DNA from: Ahaetulla prasina
Taxonomy: Eukaryota; Chordata; Lepidosauria; Squamata; Colubridae
Reading direction: 5' to 3'
Length of the DNA: 64,000 nt
Assembly (NCBI RefSeq): GCF_028640845.1
Contig: NC_080539.1
Coordinates: forward strand, 364,951,233-365,015,232
Shown: positions 12,091 through 24,492 of the stretch, piece after piece
Layout of the letters: every line of letters begins with the position of its first letter
Position numbering within the stretch: position 1 is the stretch's first letter
Program-made: the position numbers and the translations under genes
Notes under the pieces: generated by a model
Database searches by the model: none
The model's input: the letters and a program-made list of their open reading frames with translations, nothing else
Told to the model about the DNA's origin: nothing

Positions 12091-13520
12091 AGAATTTTTT
12101 ATATTAAAAATGGGGAAAATGGAGAAAAGAAATTCAGATGTGCAAATATTGCTAGAAACTATATGGTCCATGGCAAGGGATCTATATTGAAAGAAATCAG
12201 AATGGCTGTATAGAAAACAGAGTATATCTTCTTTCTTTTCTTTCTTTATGGAAGTAAGAACTGGGCATGATGGGAGAAATCAAAATTAAATTGAATGCAG
12301 TGGCACTGGAATACTTAAGAATAAATAAAGCAATAATACAATAAAGCAACAGCAGAGAGACCAAGAATTAATGGGAGCTGAATTTATTTTATTTATGTAT
12401 CAAATTTAGAAATTGTCCATCTCACTCCTAGAGTGACTCTATGAGGGTGTACAATTAAATGAGCATGGATTGAATATAGAGAGTACTGGTATAAATTATG
12501 CTTGAGTTGCTATAGAAAGAATGAAGGAGGATTGAAATAATGAAGGGAAAGCAAAAGGAACCAGAGGAAGGGACGGCCACTGAATATCGGGGTTAGATCC
12601 TCAAAAAGAGAGAAGTGAGTATTTTAAATGAAAAGCATAAAGCCTGTAAGTAGAAGCAACGAAGTATTGCAACAGAAGGAAGAAGTACATATGGATGGTG
12701 TCGGAGTGAACTGGATTTTGCCCTGTGTCTTTTTAATTATTTTGTCTTTAATTTCTTTGGCTTATTCTTTCTTAGTCCTTTGGGGCACCAGGCATACAAC
12801 TGTTTACTCCAAAAGGGAATTGTGTGATGGGCATGTATGTAAATATACGTCTTAGTCTATTCCAGTTGTTTTCCAATAGGCAGGATTGTGTCTTCCAGAA
12901 AGCAGAGTTTTCAAACATGGATCTCTCTATTTTGAACTCCGTGTTTGCATAAGTAAAGTGAGAGAAGTAACAATTCAGCGATGAGGAAATAACATTTGCT
13001 CATTCCCCGAGGCAGAGTTCTCTGTTCTGATTTTTGAATCTTTCAGAGTTAAACCTGACACCGAAAATAAATGCTAATATGCAGATTCAACAACTTCGGA
13101 TTGGTAGCAAAGCCAGTTCTAAACTATATTTTTCATGGAGTGGGAATGTGCTCTCTGAACCAAGCAAAGAAATTCAAATGTATCTTGATAGGTTCTCTTC
13201 CAGGTGTCCTATTTTAAAAAGTACAACAGGTTTTTTTTCCTCCTAGGATCTTTGAAATAGGAAATATAATCAGTGTTCAAGACCAATGTATTTCCTCAAA
13301 TTTTGTCATTGAGAGAAGAAAGACATTTTGGGGGGAGAATGAAAGAATCCCGCCTATTGGAAAACAACTGGAATAGACTACGAAAGGAATTACATAGAAT
13401 AATGTTTCCCAGCCTTGCCAGGTTTAAGGTGGACTACAATTCCCAGAATTCCTCAGCCAGCAAGGAAAATGATAAACTTTAATCAAAGCTTTAGGGGCTT
13501 TCTAGTCTGAAGGGATGATA
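12090..13520. other. Low-copy DNA without a recognised gene
   Basis: Several frames of 60-110 codons occur, none with splice signals, domains or composition that support a gene. The frame at 12628-12855 has a hydrophobic stretch, but no homology is recognised. Confidence 0.5.
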
Positions 13521-13521
13521 C

Positions 13522-13686
13522 CAGTGGTGGGTTTCTACCAATTCGCCCTGGTTTGGGCGAACGGGTAGTGGCAATGGCAGGAGGCTCCGCCCACCCACCC
13601 AGATGTCATCATAGTTGCTCTATGTACCCGCGCGAGCGCGCTCCTGGTTTCGAACTGGTAGCGAAGGTAAGAGGAATCCACTACTC
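13522..13686. mobile_element. Short hAT-like element with 8-bp target duplication
   Basis: The 165 bp element starts CAGTGGTGGGTTTC and ends GGAATCCACTACTC. It is flanked by GATGATAC (13514-13521) and GGTGATAC (13687-13694), 7 of 8 identical. The ends and the 8-bp duplication fit the hAT superfamily. Confidence 0.8.
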
Positions 13687-13914
13687 GGTGATACTTATGT
13701 TGGGTGGGTGATAGAGACGCCTTTATTTGACTTAAAATTACAACAATTTGCAACCAAATTCCAGGCTCCATTGTGGTCCTAAGTCAATAACTACCTGTAT
13801 CTTTTATATAGAAAGTTCTAGAAGGAAAAAAAAATTGGAGCACACTTTAATAAGCACTACTTTAGCCAAATAGATGCTGATGAGCAGGAAGGCTGGGAGG
13901 GTTGTGGAGTCATA

Positions 13915-14037
13915 ATAAGGTTGACTCAGACTTCCATCCTTCTAAGGTAGGTAAAATGAGGACCCAGATTGTTGGGGGCAATATGTTAGGGCTGTGAAGC
14001 ACTGTATATAAGTCTAAGTGCTAAGTGCTGTTGCTCT
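13915..14037 (+). mobile_element. tRNA-derived SINE, 5'-truncated
   Basis: It matches the body of fuller SINEs at 41243 and 52732 (GGTTGACTCAGCCTTCCATCC, AAAATGAGGACCCAGATTG) and ends in TATATAAGTCTAAGTGC. Confidence 0.85.
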
Positions 14038-14216
14038 AATTCCAAGGACAGACTGTAAATAGCTTTTCTGAAGTCCATCATAATTTTGAAGGATTATTAA
14101 GTGACTGGTTATAAGTTGAGAACTACCTGTAGTATGGACATGGAGGATTGTGCAACCGCCTTAACATTCACTAGGAATGAATGGATCACCTTGGATTCGT
14201 CTAGGCCAGGGATCTG

Positions 14217-14314
14217 CAAACTTGGCTCTTTTAAGACTTGTGGACTTCAACTCCCAGAGTTCATCAGCCAGCAAAGCTTTGAGCAAAGCAAAAAGCCAAG
14301 TTTGCAGACCCCGG
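14217..14314. mobile_element. Foldback hAT-like MITE, first of two at one target
   Basis: The 98 bp element begins CAGGGATCTGCAAACTTGGC and ends with the near complement GCCAAGTTTGCAGACCCCG. It is flanked by GTCTAGGC on the left and GTCTAGGT on the right. Confidence 0.85.
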
Positions 14315-14322
14315 GTCTAGGT

Positions 14323-14517
14323 CAATGGTTCTCAACCTGTGGTCCGTGCATCCCTGGGTGGAGGCTGCAATGTCACAGGGGGACCGCAAAGGCTTGAAAA
14401 AATGTTATGATTTAAATCTTGAGTTATGTCTTGGGGAAGAGGGGTCTGTGGCCACGGTCCGTGGCTGCAAAAGGTATTTAAAGGGGGTTCGTGGTGAAGA
14501 AAAGTTGAGAACCACTG
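14323..14517. mobile_element. hAT-like MITE, second of two at one target
   Basis: The 195 bp element begins CAATGGTTCTCAACCTG and ends AGTTGAGAACCACTG, the classic hAT-type end. It is flanked by GTCTAGGT (14315-14322) and GTCTAGGC (14518-14525), the same octamer that flanks the element at 14217. Confidence 0.87.
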
Positions 14518-14579
14518 GTCTAGGCTGTCAGTACAATTATTCAATAGAATTTTCCGTACGTTTATTTTGACTTAGAAGT

Positions 14580-14670
14580 TTAGAATAACTTGTTGAAAGG
14601 GACCTTGGAGGTCTTCTAGTCCAACCCCGTGCCCAGGCAGGAAACCCTACACCACCCTAAACCCTACATA
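14580..14670 (-). mobile_element. CR1 3' end fragment
   Basis: An inverted CR1 terminus of about 80 bp (AAAGGGACCTTGGAGGTC, TAGTCCAACCCC) lies beside the longer CR1 copy to its right. Confidence 0.85.
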
Positions 14671-14671
14671 C

Positions 14672-14673
14672 AC

Positions 14674-14738
<65 letters not shown>
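14672..14738. repeat. (AAT)n microsatellite at the CR1 3' end
   Basis: More than twenty AAT units directly abut the 3' terminus of the minus-strand CR1 at 14739, consistent with expansion of its tail. Confidence 0.9.
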
Positions 14739-15900
14739 TCAGAGTTGGAAGGGACCTTGGAGGTCTTCTAGTCCAACCCCCTGCCCAGGCAGGAAACCCT
14801 ACACCATTTCAGACAAATGGTTATCCAACATTTTCTTAAAAATTTCCAGTGTTGGAGCATTCACAATTTCTGCAGGCAAGTTGTTCCACTGATTAATTGT
14901 TCTAACTGTCAGGAAATTTCTCCTTAGTTCTAAGTTGCTTCTCTCCTTGATTAGTTTCCACCCATTGTTTCTTGTTCTACCCTCAGGTGCTTTGCAGAAT
15001 AGTTTGACTCCCTCTTCTTTGTGGCAACCCCTGAGATATTGGAACGCTGCTATCATGTCTCCCCTAGTCCTTCTTTTCATTAAACTAGGCATACCGAGTT
15101 CCTGCAACCGTTCTTCATATGTTTTAGCCTCCAGTCCCCTAATCATCTTTGTTGCTCTTCTCTGCACTCTTTCTAGAGTCTCCACATTTTTTTTACATCA
15201 TGGCGACCAAAACTGAATGCAATATTCCAAGTGTGGCCTTACCAAGGCATTATAAAGTGGTATTAACACTTCACGTGATCTTGTTTCTATCCCTCTGTTT
15301 ATTCAGGCCAGAATTGTGTTGGCTTTTTTGGCAGCTGCTGCACACCGCTGGCTCATATCTAAATGGTTGTCCACTAGGACTCCAAGATCATCCCTCTCAT
15401 AGTTACTACTATTGAGCAAGGTACCACATATCCAGTACCTGTGCATTTTGTTTTTTTGGCCTAAATGTAGAACCTTATTTTTTTCATTGTTGAATTTCAT
15501 TTTGTTAGATAGTGCCCAATGTTCAAGTCTGTCAAGATCTTTCTGTATCTTGAGCCTATCTTCTGGAGTGTTGGCTATTCCTGCCAGCTTGGTGTCATCT
15601 GCAAATTTGATGAGTTCCCCATCTATCCCCTTGTCCAAGTCATTGATGAAGATGTTGAAGACTACTGGGCCTAAAATAGAGCCTTGGGGTACTCCACTGC
15701 ATACTTCCCTCCATGTGGATGTAGTTCCATTGAGGACTACAAGTTGAGTGCGGTTGGTCAGCCAGTTACGAATCCATCTGGTGGTGGTGCTGTCTAACCC
15801 ACATTTTTCTACTTTATCTAGTAGTAGGTTATGGTCTACTTTATCAAATGCTTTACTGAAGTCCAAGTAAATTATATCGGCAGCATTCCTCTAGTCCACT
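14739..15900 (-). mobile_element. CR1 LINE, ORF2 C-terminal half
   Basis: On the minus strand 15866-15303 encodes the reverse transcriptase palm (DFSKAFDKVDH, GVPQGSILGP, FADDTKLAG) over 187 codons. After a frame break, 15185-14799 encodes the C-terminal region ([20 protein letters not shown]). CR1 ORF2 carries endonuclease and reverse transcriptase for target-primed integration; only part remains and it is frameshifted, so the copy is inactive. Confidence 0.93.
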
Positions 15901-15959
15901 AATTTTGTCACTTTGTCAAAGAATGCAATAAGATTAGTCTTCTTTGAATGTTATTGATT

Positions 15960-16200
15960 GATCCACTAAAATTTATATTTATATTTATATTTATATTTAT
16001 ATATATATATATTTTCTGAGGTTTTCGCAGGTGTTTGTATGCAGGTCTTTGGTTATTCGGTTATTCTCCCACGTAAAATTGGAAGTGTCTTGGCGACATT
16101 TCGACAAAGTCTCATTCGTCATCTTCAGGCTCGTGTTTACTGCTTCGTTCTTCTAGGAGCAATGTGAGGAGCAATTGCTCCTAGAAGCACGAAGCAGTAA
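15960..16200 (-). mobile_element. Repeat family A (hairpin with GAAAY-GUC), inverted copy
   Basis: (TTTATA)n sequence at 15970-16010 leads into the complement of the repeat at 29700-29850: CTGAGGTTTTCGCAGG, AAATTGGAAGTGTCTTGGCG, CTCATTCGTCATCTTCAGG. A short inverted repeat around 16133-16200 (GTTTACTGCTTCG against CGAAGCAGTAAAC) closes it. The family is unnamed here. Confidence 0.7.
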
Positions 16201-16224
16201 ACACCATGGAATTTCCTCATCTGG

Positions 16225-16508
16225 TGCCCAGGCAATTTGCAATGTCCCATGGTTGTGTGACCACCATTTATGATATTTTTACAAAAAATCATCATTTACT
16301 TCCTATTTTTGTAAAAAATGGCCCATAGCAAACAATGGGTTTGTTTAATGATATGACAATCACTTTATGACTATGGTGTTCACTTAACAACCCTTCATAA
16401 AAATGTAATAAAATTAAGTTGGTCACCCAATGGCCTGTTTACAACCATCACAACTTATGACCATAATGGGCAGGCTCCATTACGGTCATAAGTCAAGGAC
16501 TACTTCTG
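16225..16508 (+). mobile_element. Degenerate copy of the dispersed inverted-repeat element
   Basis: The right end GGTCATAAGTCAAGGACTAC is clear and internal motifs are diverged. The left end is missing. Confidence 0.7.
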
Positions 16509-16509
16509 T

Positions 16510-17640
16510 CCTAGATTTTAGACTCTAGCTAGCTCACACATGATGTCCCTGGGATTTTTTCCAATTTTAGATCTGTTGCTTGAACTGGGTTCAGTAGTTC
16601 CTGCCTTTTCCCCCCACGGATGAAGTTATGACTTCGAATTCTCCGCTGGCCTCTCTGCCTGAAATTAATTTCCGGAAAAACCTCAATCTCAGGAGAGTGA
16701 CTTTTTCATTGATGGAACATTTCCCAGGGCTGCTAACTTTAGTCCTGGGTGTTTCAGCCATTGTAAGAATTAATTTAAAGATGAACGGTTTTATTTCGGG
16801 GCTGGAGCCCTGGTTTTTTAGAACATGAAATGGCATGATTGAATTAGAAAGCGAAGCCATGGCTTTCAGATTTTGCACCCCCCATATGTTCTTCAAATGT
16901 TTTTGTAATCAAATATCTTCCACTACTTTAAGGCATTTAGTTCTCCAAGGCAGAAATATTCTATAATTAGGGCTGACCCATTCATAAGACCAGGAGTAAG
17001 CAAGGTTTTACGGTGAAAGAATCCTTGAAATGCTACACGTAAGTGCCAACTATCCTCCAGAAATGAGCTTTGCTTGAAGCGACATTATATTTCTCTTTGG
17101 TGATCTTATCTATTAACTAAGCTTTATATCTTCTCCAGAGCTTCATGCGATCCAACACTGTTTTATCCCCACAGCAACAACCCTGTAAGGTAGGCTGGAC
17201 TGGAAGTCAGCCACATTGGCTTTGGAGCCGTGAGGGAGGGACTGGTCCATATTCAGCCAATGAGCTTTTGTGATTAAGGGAGGGTTTGGAACCTATCTTC
17301 CTGCTCCTAGTCCAGCACCATCCCACTACACCTGATTGGCTGTTGGGCTTGAGAGGGAAGGAAGGATTGGCTAAATTCAGCCAATGACTTTCTGTGGCTG
17401 AAGTTAGGACTCAAACCTGAGCCTATTTTGCATTTTTGAACGAATATATACAACCATGATTTGTAATTTTTAATTTTTTTCCATTTTTGACTGATAAATA
17501 GAAACACAGAGGTGGATATAATATGTACATGGAAAATAATATTAAAAACGTAGTCTCCAAGCATATGTACATTTAAAAATTCTTATGGTCAACAAATTGA
17601 ACACATTCAAAAAATCAGAAACAGAGAAAAAAACTGGACA
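16510..17640. other. Low-copy DNA without a recognised gene
   Basis: The only structure seen is a loosely repeated segment around 17225-17420 that contains ATTCAGCCAATGA twice. Nothing supports an exon. Confidence 0.5.
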
Positions 17641-17644
17641 GATT

Positions 17645-17797
17645 TTCAACAGTGAAAAACTTTCGGCAATGGAACGAAGATATCATAAGAGCACCAGCGT
17701 GCCTATCGTTCCTGTACTAACGTTCCCTTTAGTTGTATTCAATTTATGTATTCAATTCATGCTTATACTTATATATATTATTTAATATGTATTTGAC

Positions 17798-17832
<35 letters not shown>

Positions 17833-17835
17833 ATA
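17645..17835 (+). mobile_element. CR1/L3-like LINE 3' tail with (AAAT)n
   Basis: The TATTCAATTCATGCTTATACTT segment before (AAAT)n also occurs at 58965-59030. It represents the 3' UTR and tail of the second CR1-like LINE family of this window. Confidence 0.8.
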
Positions 17836-18811
17836 TCCTGATCGCTTGTCTGCACATGTGTATATGTATGTGTATAACATGTGTATATATGTGTATAACT
17901 CTCCTTGAAATGAATAATTATAGAGTTGTGTCTGCTTCAGCATTTTTAATTCATAATATTTGTATATATTCCTTTATTTATTCTTATGATTTATAGACGG
18001 CTCAGTTTTTAAAAAGTTCTAAGTGACTAAATTGGGAAAAATTAGAAGAGAGAGTGAGACAGAGAAAAAAAGATCAAATCTCCAAGCACAGTCATGGGAT
18101 TTCCTGGCCATTGACAAAGCAAGGAAAACATATTAATATAAATTTACAAATAGGACTAAAGGAGATATTGAATTATGGGGAAAGAAGTGTGCTCTATGAT
18201 TTTTCAAGTTCCAATTTTATATATCTTATTTTGCTACTAGCTGCTTGTGAGAATACTGTTCATATTTGACACTTGGAGATAGACTGCCTTTGCAACTGGA
18301 AGCTTCATCTAAATATATTGACTGAGAGCTGTGGATATTGTACATTGCACTAAAATCTGTCTTCTTTTTCAATTCATCTTAGCCATAACTATGTTATGTT
18401 TTAGCAAACGGGGGAGGGGAGATTAATGTTATCAAATCAAGATTACCTCAAGATTAGTGTGTACTTTAAGGGGGATTCCAGTGTTATGTCTTCTAATAAT
18501 AGAAATTTTACACCAGTGTTTCTCTTCTCAACAACTTTTAAGATGTGTGGACTTCAGCTCCCAGAATTCCCCAACCAATATTCTAGCCAATCATTTTTAC
18601 ACCAACAAATTTATCAAATGACACAATAAATTTTCACATACTGCCTCTAATGAGTTGAATTAAAGCTATTGATAGCTTTATAATAATATTTGTTAATCTG
18701 AAAAGGTGCAGCTAGACTCCTTTTGATTTTAAATAAAGAAGGAAACATGATAAGGTGAAGGCTTTCAAATTTTCTTGGCCAAATTGAAATTTCCTAACTA
18801 TGATTTTATTT
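17836..18811. other. Low-copy A/T-rich DNA
   Basis: A fragment of the foldback family (AAGATGTGTGGACTTCAGCTCCC) lies near 18540. Otherwise nothing is recognised. Confidence 0.5.
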
Positions 18812-21800
18812 ATTTACTATTTATTTATATTTATTGGTCGTCCAACTTTAGTGGGCAGAATGGATGACAGAATAGAATAGAATAGAATAGAATAGAATAG
18901 AATAGAATTCTTTTAATTTTTAAGAGAAAGAATTTTTTAATTCTTTCTTTTAAAACTCTTCTTGAGTTTTAAACGATATCATTGGGATTTTGTTTTAATA
19001 TGTTTTAATATTACATTCTTTTGGAAGGAGAGCTTTAATCAATATTTCCTTTTTTGATCCATTTGGACACTAAGTGTGTAACACCTCTGAATTTTTGGCA
19101 AGTTTTAAGGTCTAGATATATTAAATGTGGAGTTTCGTTTCCTGTCTTTAAATTGCTAGATACTTTTTGTTCATAAATAGGTAAGTGATGAAGTTTTGAC
19201 CCTGAATCACATGAGAAATTTCATTATGGAATAATCCAGATTTAAAAACAGAAAACCAGATATTTTCCTTGAATGCCTGGGACTACAAAAGAAATAAAAA
19301 CATTTATATCAGTTGATTTTTAATGACTTAAACATTTTGCATTTTGAATATGATTTGCCAGCAATATTTGCTTGGCAATATGTTACTATTGTAATATATT
19401 AATTTTTAAAAATGCAGCCTGAGACACAGATATTAAGATACTTGTGCAATTTTAGTATCCTTAAGAGATGCAGCACGTGAACAGAAAGTAACAATGCAAT
19501 TTTATAAAGAATTGAAAAAGTAAAATGTAAATTAAATGTAGTTATAGTTTTTGAATTGTGGAATGAAAAATCGGAATATCCAATTTTGGATAATCAATGG
19601 ATTTAGATGTTTTACAAACAAAGTAGATATATGATTTAAAAATGAAACTAATTCATCGGAAAATATTTTTTCAACTTTTGTAGAACCTCTTAAATAATGT
19701 TTTAGATAGACATTAGATTTTTTTGTGCTGACTTTGAATGAAATTTGAAAACTCTTTCACGATGAGCTTTGTCATTAACCAAGCCAAGAGGAGGGCAGTG
19801 AGGATAATTTTACGTAAATGGAAAGAAACTAACCTGATTTGAAGGAACGGATATAGAGTTTGGGTCTGTGAAACTATTTTTTTGAAAAGTCTCTGTTTTG
19901 AAAATGAGGCAGTAAAGCAATATATTTATTCATCATCTAGATTTAATAAAGGTTTGAATACATTTTATATTACTACCAATGGATGTTATATAGTTCATTT
20001 CTCTTTCCATTAACGGGGGGTGGGTGGGTTTGTGGTGTTGTTTTTTTTATCTTTGGTTGTTAGTTTGCATCTCATGTACAAATGTAATCTTGGTTTGGGC
20101 AATTCCATGCAGTGGCCCAGAATCACCCAGCTGGCTTCATGCTTAAATTAGATCAAAACTCAGTCCAGTGTCTTAACTACTAGCAAAATTAGTTCTTTTA
20201 GTTTATTTTAGTCACTAGAATAGAATAGAATAGAATAGAATAGAATAGAATAGAATAGAATAGAATAGAATAGAATAATAGAGTTGGAAGGGACCTTAGA
20301 GGTTTTCTAGTCCAACCCCTACTTAGGCAGGAAACCCAAACCACTTCAGACAAATGGTTATCCAACATCTTCTTAAAAACGTTAAGATTTGTAGTCTAAG
20401 ACTGGTGGAAACTTAGTCATTCAAGCCCTAACAATGGACATAAGAATTATTAAAGTAGTGTCATAATATAGGCAGTACCAAGCACGGTAGGTTTTTTTTT
20501 AAAAAAACAGCAACAACAACTTTGCAACTACGTATACTCTGCAAAAAATAAAATACACAAGGATTTTAGGAAGGAAAAGGGGAAAAGGAAAGGAATAAGG
20601 AAAGAATAAAAGAAGTAGAAAAAAGGTAATTTCCAACTTTCTTTTATATAGTTACAAATATATTAGCTTTTGATCTAAATTCATATTACACAGTATTTCT
20701 ATAATCATAGAAAAATTAATTGTCAGATCTCAAAATTAATATAGCATTTGTTTCAGGTTCTAGCAAAAAGTCCAAAAATGGATTCCACTTAGAAACAAAA
20801 TTTGACAAAGTCTTTCCTTGAATCGGCGACGTTAATTTTGACATCTCAGCCAGTTCCATTAAACTTCACCACCCATTCTTCCATTGTGAGAATTTGTAAG
20901 ACTTATCTCAGTGCATACAAAAGTCTGGTTGCAGTTATATATAAAAACAAAGTTCTGTATTTTTTTCCTCCCAACTATTTCCAAGCAGAGTGGTTTTTAA
21001 ATAAAATTAAGCTGTTCAGGCCTAATAAATTCAGTATTTCCAGATATCAAGGAGTCTTTTAGGTATTGCTCTGAGGACTCCAATTGTGATTGGTATAACA
21101 ACTGGCTGGTAAGTTGTACGATCAGCCTGATGTTCAAAGTAGATTTGGCATTTTTATCTTCCTGTCATGATTATTATTTAGATTTAATACATAGCCACCC
21201 CCTCTTCAGAGTTAGATAAACGAAGAACTGGGAATAAATGTATTGTTTGCAAACTTATCTAATTGTTAGGATATCAGATAAACAGTTTATTAAGGTCTAA
21301 GATCAGATCATAAGAGTTAAAACAATCAAATATAATTTGTAAATACAGTAAACTCTCATTAAGTAAATCACATACTGTACTTCTGATGTTGGATCTTATG
21401 GTTGGGCACAGAATTCACCAGCCCTGTAAGTGATTTCAAGATAGTTATCTTTTAGGAAAAATTCTTGGTACTGTTCATCTAAACAGCCAAAGTGTCCATC
21501 TATTACAGGGGTGTCAAATTCTATTTCATTGAGGGCCGCATCAGGGTTCTGTTTGAACTTGGAGAGGGGGGCAGGCCATTTCGATGTCACTCCTGTCGGG
21601 GGCACTTGTGGTGGCCCATGTACTCTGCCAGCGAAAACAGGTTCCCGAGCTCCGTTTTTGGCTGCCACGGCCTCCTGCAACTCTCTGCCAGTGAGGCCTC
21701 CCAAACTCTGTTTTCACTGGCAGAGGGTTTCAGGAGGCCGTGGCAGCCGAAAACGGAGTTTGGGAGCCCATTTTCGCTGGCAGAAGCATCGCGGGCTGGT

Positions 21801-21886
21801 CCTTTGTTGTTTCCAGGGCAGCCCCACAGGCCAGATCTAAGTACCCCTCGAGGCCACATTTGGCCCCCGGGCCTTGAGTTTGACAT
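18812..21886. repeat. Large direct duplication, copy 2
   Basis: This is the partner of 440-3505. It ends within a hAT element that here is complete with both ends and target duplication, so this copy appears to keep the original arrangement. Differences between copies include a cluster of substitutions around 19440-19530. Confidence 0.9.
20217..20387 (-). mobile_element. CR1 3' end with (AATAG)n tail (duplicate of 1839-2010)
   Basis: The (GAATA)n array at 20217-20278 is followed by the inverted CR1 terminus. It belongs to the duplicated block. Confidence 0.88.
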
Positions 21887-21891
21887 CCCTG
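21506..21891 (+). mobile_element. Non-autonomous hAT-like element, complete
   Basis: The element runs from CAGGGGTGTCAAATTC to GAGTTTGACATCCCTG, with complementary ends. It is flanked by ATCTATTA (21498-21505) and ATCTGTTA (21892-21899), 7 of 8 identical. It is GC-rich internally and non-coding. Confidence 0.88.
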
Positions 21892-21909
21892 ATCTGTTAA
21901 GTGTTAAAT

Positions 21910-22178
21910 TACAGCTAGTCCTCAACTTACAACCATTCATTTAGCCACTGTTTGAAGTTACAAGAGCATTGAGAAAAGGTCCCTGCACTTAACAACCATT
22001 GCAGCATCCCCGTGGTCACACAATCAAAATTCGGCCACTTGTCAACTGACATGTATTTATGGGAAGCTGCAATGGTCGTAAGTGCAAAAAATGGTCATGA
22101 GTCATTTTTTTTCAGTGCAACTTCAGTGTAACTTTGAACAGTCACTAAATGAACTGTTGCAAGTCGAGGACTATCTGT
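21910..22178 (+). mobile_element. Dispersed inverted-repeat element, shortened copy
   Basis: It runs from TACAGCTAGTCCTCAACTTAC to AAGTCGAGGACTATCTGT with an internal deletion relative to full copies. Confidence 0.85.
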
Positions 22179-22429
22179 TCTCCATTCCTTATTAACCTTT
22201 TCCAATATATCTTGAATTGGACAGTGGTCTCTTACAAAATAGCAGTTGCCCCTTTGTTGATTCTGATTTGAGCTATATAATTTCAGGCCTTACTTTTTTT
22301 AAAAAAAAAGTCAAAACATTGTTACTATTAAAAAAAACCTCTGGTCCAATATATTGTTTTGCTGTTTAATAATTGAGGGTTGTGTTTTAAAATTGCTAGT
22401 GAGACAGTCTAAGACTTTATTTTATTTTA

Positions 22430-22835
22430 TTATTTATTTTATTTATTTTACTTCATTTCGCTTCACTGAAGAGGTGAGATTTTTCAAATATTTTAAGCAA
22501 ATGAGGCTTGCTGGATCAGACAATTGACACAGCCTGGCATGTTTGGATATTGAGATGGGCAGCGTATAAATTTAATAAATCAATAAATAAAAGTTTTTCT
22601 GGCTCTAATATTTTTGGGAAGCTAAGTATTTCTCTTTTGCATTTTTAATTTTTTTTTTTTTGAAAGACAGACTGCTCCCTTCCAGGGAAGATCTGCTTAG
22701 ACTTGAGATTTATTTATTTTTATTTTATTTTATTTTATTTGAATTTATATCCCGCCCTTCTCCGAAGACTCAGGGCGGCTTACACAGTGTTAAGCAATAG
22801 TCTTCATCCATTTGTATATTATATACAAAGTCAAC
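22430..22835 (-). mobile_element. SINE 3' end plus segments shared with 5.9-8.6 kb
   Basis: The part 22736-22835 is an inverted SINE tail (CCCGCCCTTCTCCGAAGACTCAGGGCGG). The part 22430-22735 joins three pieces found separately near 5925, 6880 and 8541. Confidence 0.75.
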
Positions 22836-23095
22836 TTATCTGAGCGGTCTTTTGTGAAGGCAGAATGCAATTTTCCCCGCCTGTCTAAATTTGTTCTCCT
22901 GTCTGCTTTGCACAAAAGGCCTGTGACAGGAACTGCAAATGGGGAACTGTGGCACCCCCTTAAAATAAACTGTGACTTTCACTCTTTGTCACTCCAGAAA
23001 TTAGCCAGAATTGAGGCAGACAATTGTGTTCTGCTTAGTGCATGCTGCTCATTGACAAGGATGAGTGTGTATGTTAACATTTCACAACCTTAGCA

Positions 23096-23188
23096 GCTTG
23101 AAGATGTGTGGACTTCAATTCCCAGAATTCCCCAGCCAAGCAAGGCTGGCTGGGGAATTCTGGGAGTTGAAGTCCACACATCTTCAAG
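23096..23188. repeat. Foldback element with nearly perfect arms
   Basis: Arms of about 40 bp (CTTGAAGATGTGTGGACTTC ... GAAGTCCACACATCTTCAAG) are separated by a few bases. It belongs to the same sequence family as the MITE at 62532-62666. Confidence 0.9.
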
Positions 23189-23264
23189 TTACCAAGTTTA
23201 CCAAGGTTGAGAAATACTTGTGTATGTGAAGGAGTGAATAAACATATAAATATTGGGGCAAATA

Positions 23265-23822
23265 CCACGTCTCTGACATTAATACAATTGAATGTGTCCA
23301 GAAATATTTTACAAGAAGAGTTTTCCGCTCCTCTGAAAACAACAAAATACCTTATGCCACCAGACTTGAAATCCTGGGCTTAGAAAACTTAGGACTCCGC
23401 CGACTCCAACAAAACCTGTGTTTAACACATAGAATCATCTATTGCAATGTCCTTCCTGTTGAAGACTACTTCAGCTTCAATCGCAATAATACAAGAGCAA
23501 ACAATAGATTTAAACTTAATGTTAACCGCTTCAATATTGATTGCAGAAAATATGACTTCTGTAACAGAGTTATTAATGCTTGGAACACACTACCTCTGTG
23601 GTCTCTTCTTAAAAATCCCAAAAGCTTTAACCAAAAACTGTCTACTAAGAGCATAAGAGCACAAAAGTGCCTACTGTTCCTGTCCTATTGTTTTCTTTCG
23701 TTATATCAAATTAATATAGTTATTGCATACTTTTGCTCATTTATATGCTTATATGATATGTAGTTATTTTATGTTGATGCTTGTGTATACTGTTATGACA
23801 AAATAAAATAAATTTAAAAAAA
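23265..23822 (+). mobile_element. CR1/L3-like LINE, ORF2 C-terminus and 3' tail
   Basis: A broken frame encodes VQKYFTRRVF, RLEILGLENLGLRR and NRVINAWNTLPLW, a layout typical of non-LTR retrotransposon C-termini. It ends in an A-rich AAATAAAATAAATTT tail. It is related to 58560-59035. Confidence 0.85.
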
Positions 23823-24490
23823 TATATTGGGGCAAATAAACATACTAGTATTGGGCATTTTTCCCGCTTCAAAGGTACAGGATATTTTATAATATTAAAT
23901 ATTAAAATAATATTAAAATAAAAACCTTTTTTTAAAAACTATTACCATCTGATAGTACAATAAAAACAAGGACAAACAAGCTGAAAAACAACTATCCCAG
24001 AGCAGTAACTATATTGAATTCTACTGTATAGTACAATATTAATGCAGCATCAGGAGTTTTCAATTCAATTGCATAGAACGAGAAGGATGTGTGTTTTTAT
24101 TTTATTTTTATAGTTTTCTTATGTATGATGTTCACTGAATATGGCATTTAATTTTATTGTACAAGGTGCAATGACAATAAAGTAAACTAAAGTACAGAAT
24201 AAATTTAGAAAATGCTTGCTGTCTGAACCTTAAATCTGGATTGACAATGAGCTTGTGAATACACCATTAAATATCTTGCACCAAAAAATCAAGTATTAAC
24301 TTGGAGTTATAAGTTTCACAAAATTCTAGTTTTATTGAGTAAAGCCAGTTATACAACCCAAAGCCATGAACTGGCCAGCCAGATTTTATCCTATAGCAAG
24401 TCAAGTTATAGTCAATAAGACGAAGATAAATTTGAATCTAGATGTCCTTAACATGGTTCTGAGGCACAAATCTGGAATAGGAAAATTGTG
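23823..24490. other. Low-copy A/T-rich DNA
   Basis: No repeat or exon is recognised apart from short poly-A runs. Confidence 0.5.
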
Positions 24491-24492
24491 GT

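Noticed and set aside
12628..12855. Frame with a hydrophobic segment as a small membrane protein
   Set aside because: No splice sites, homology or neighbours support it; chance frames of this length are common in the window.
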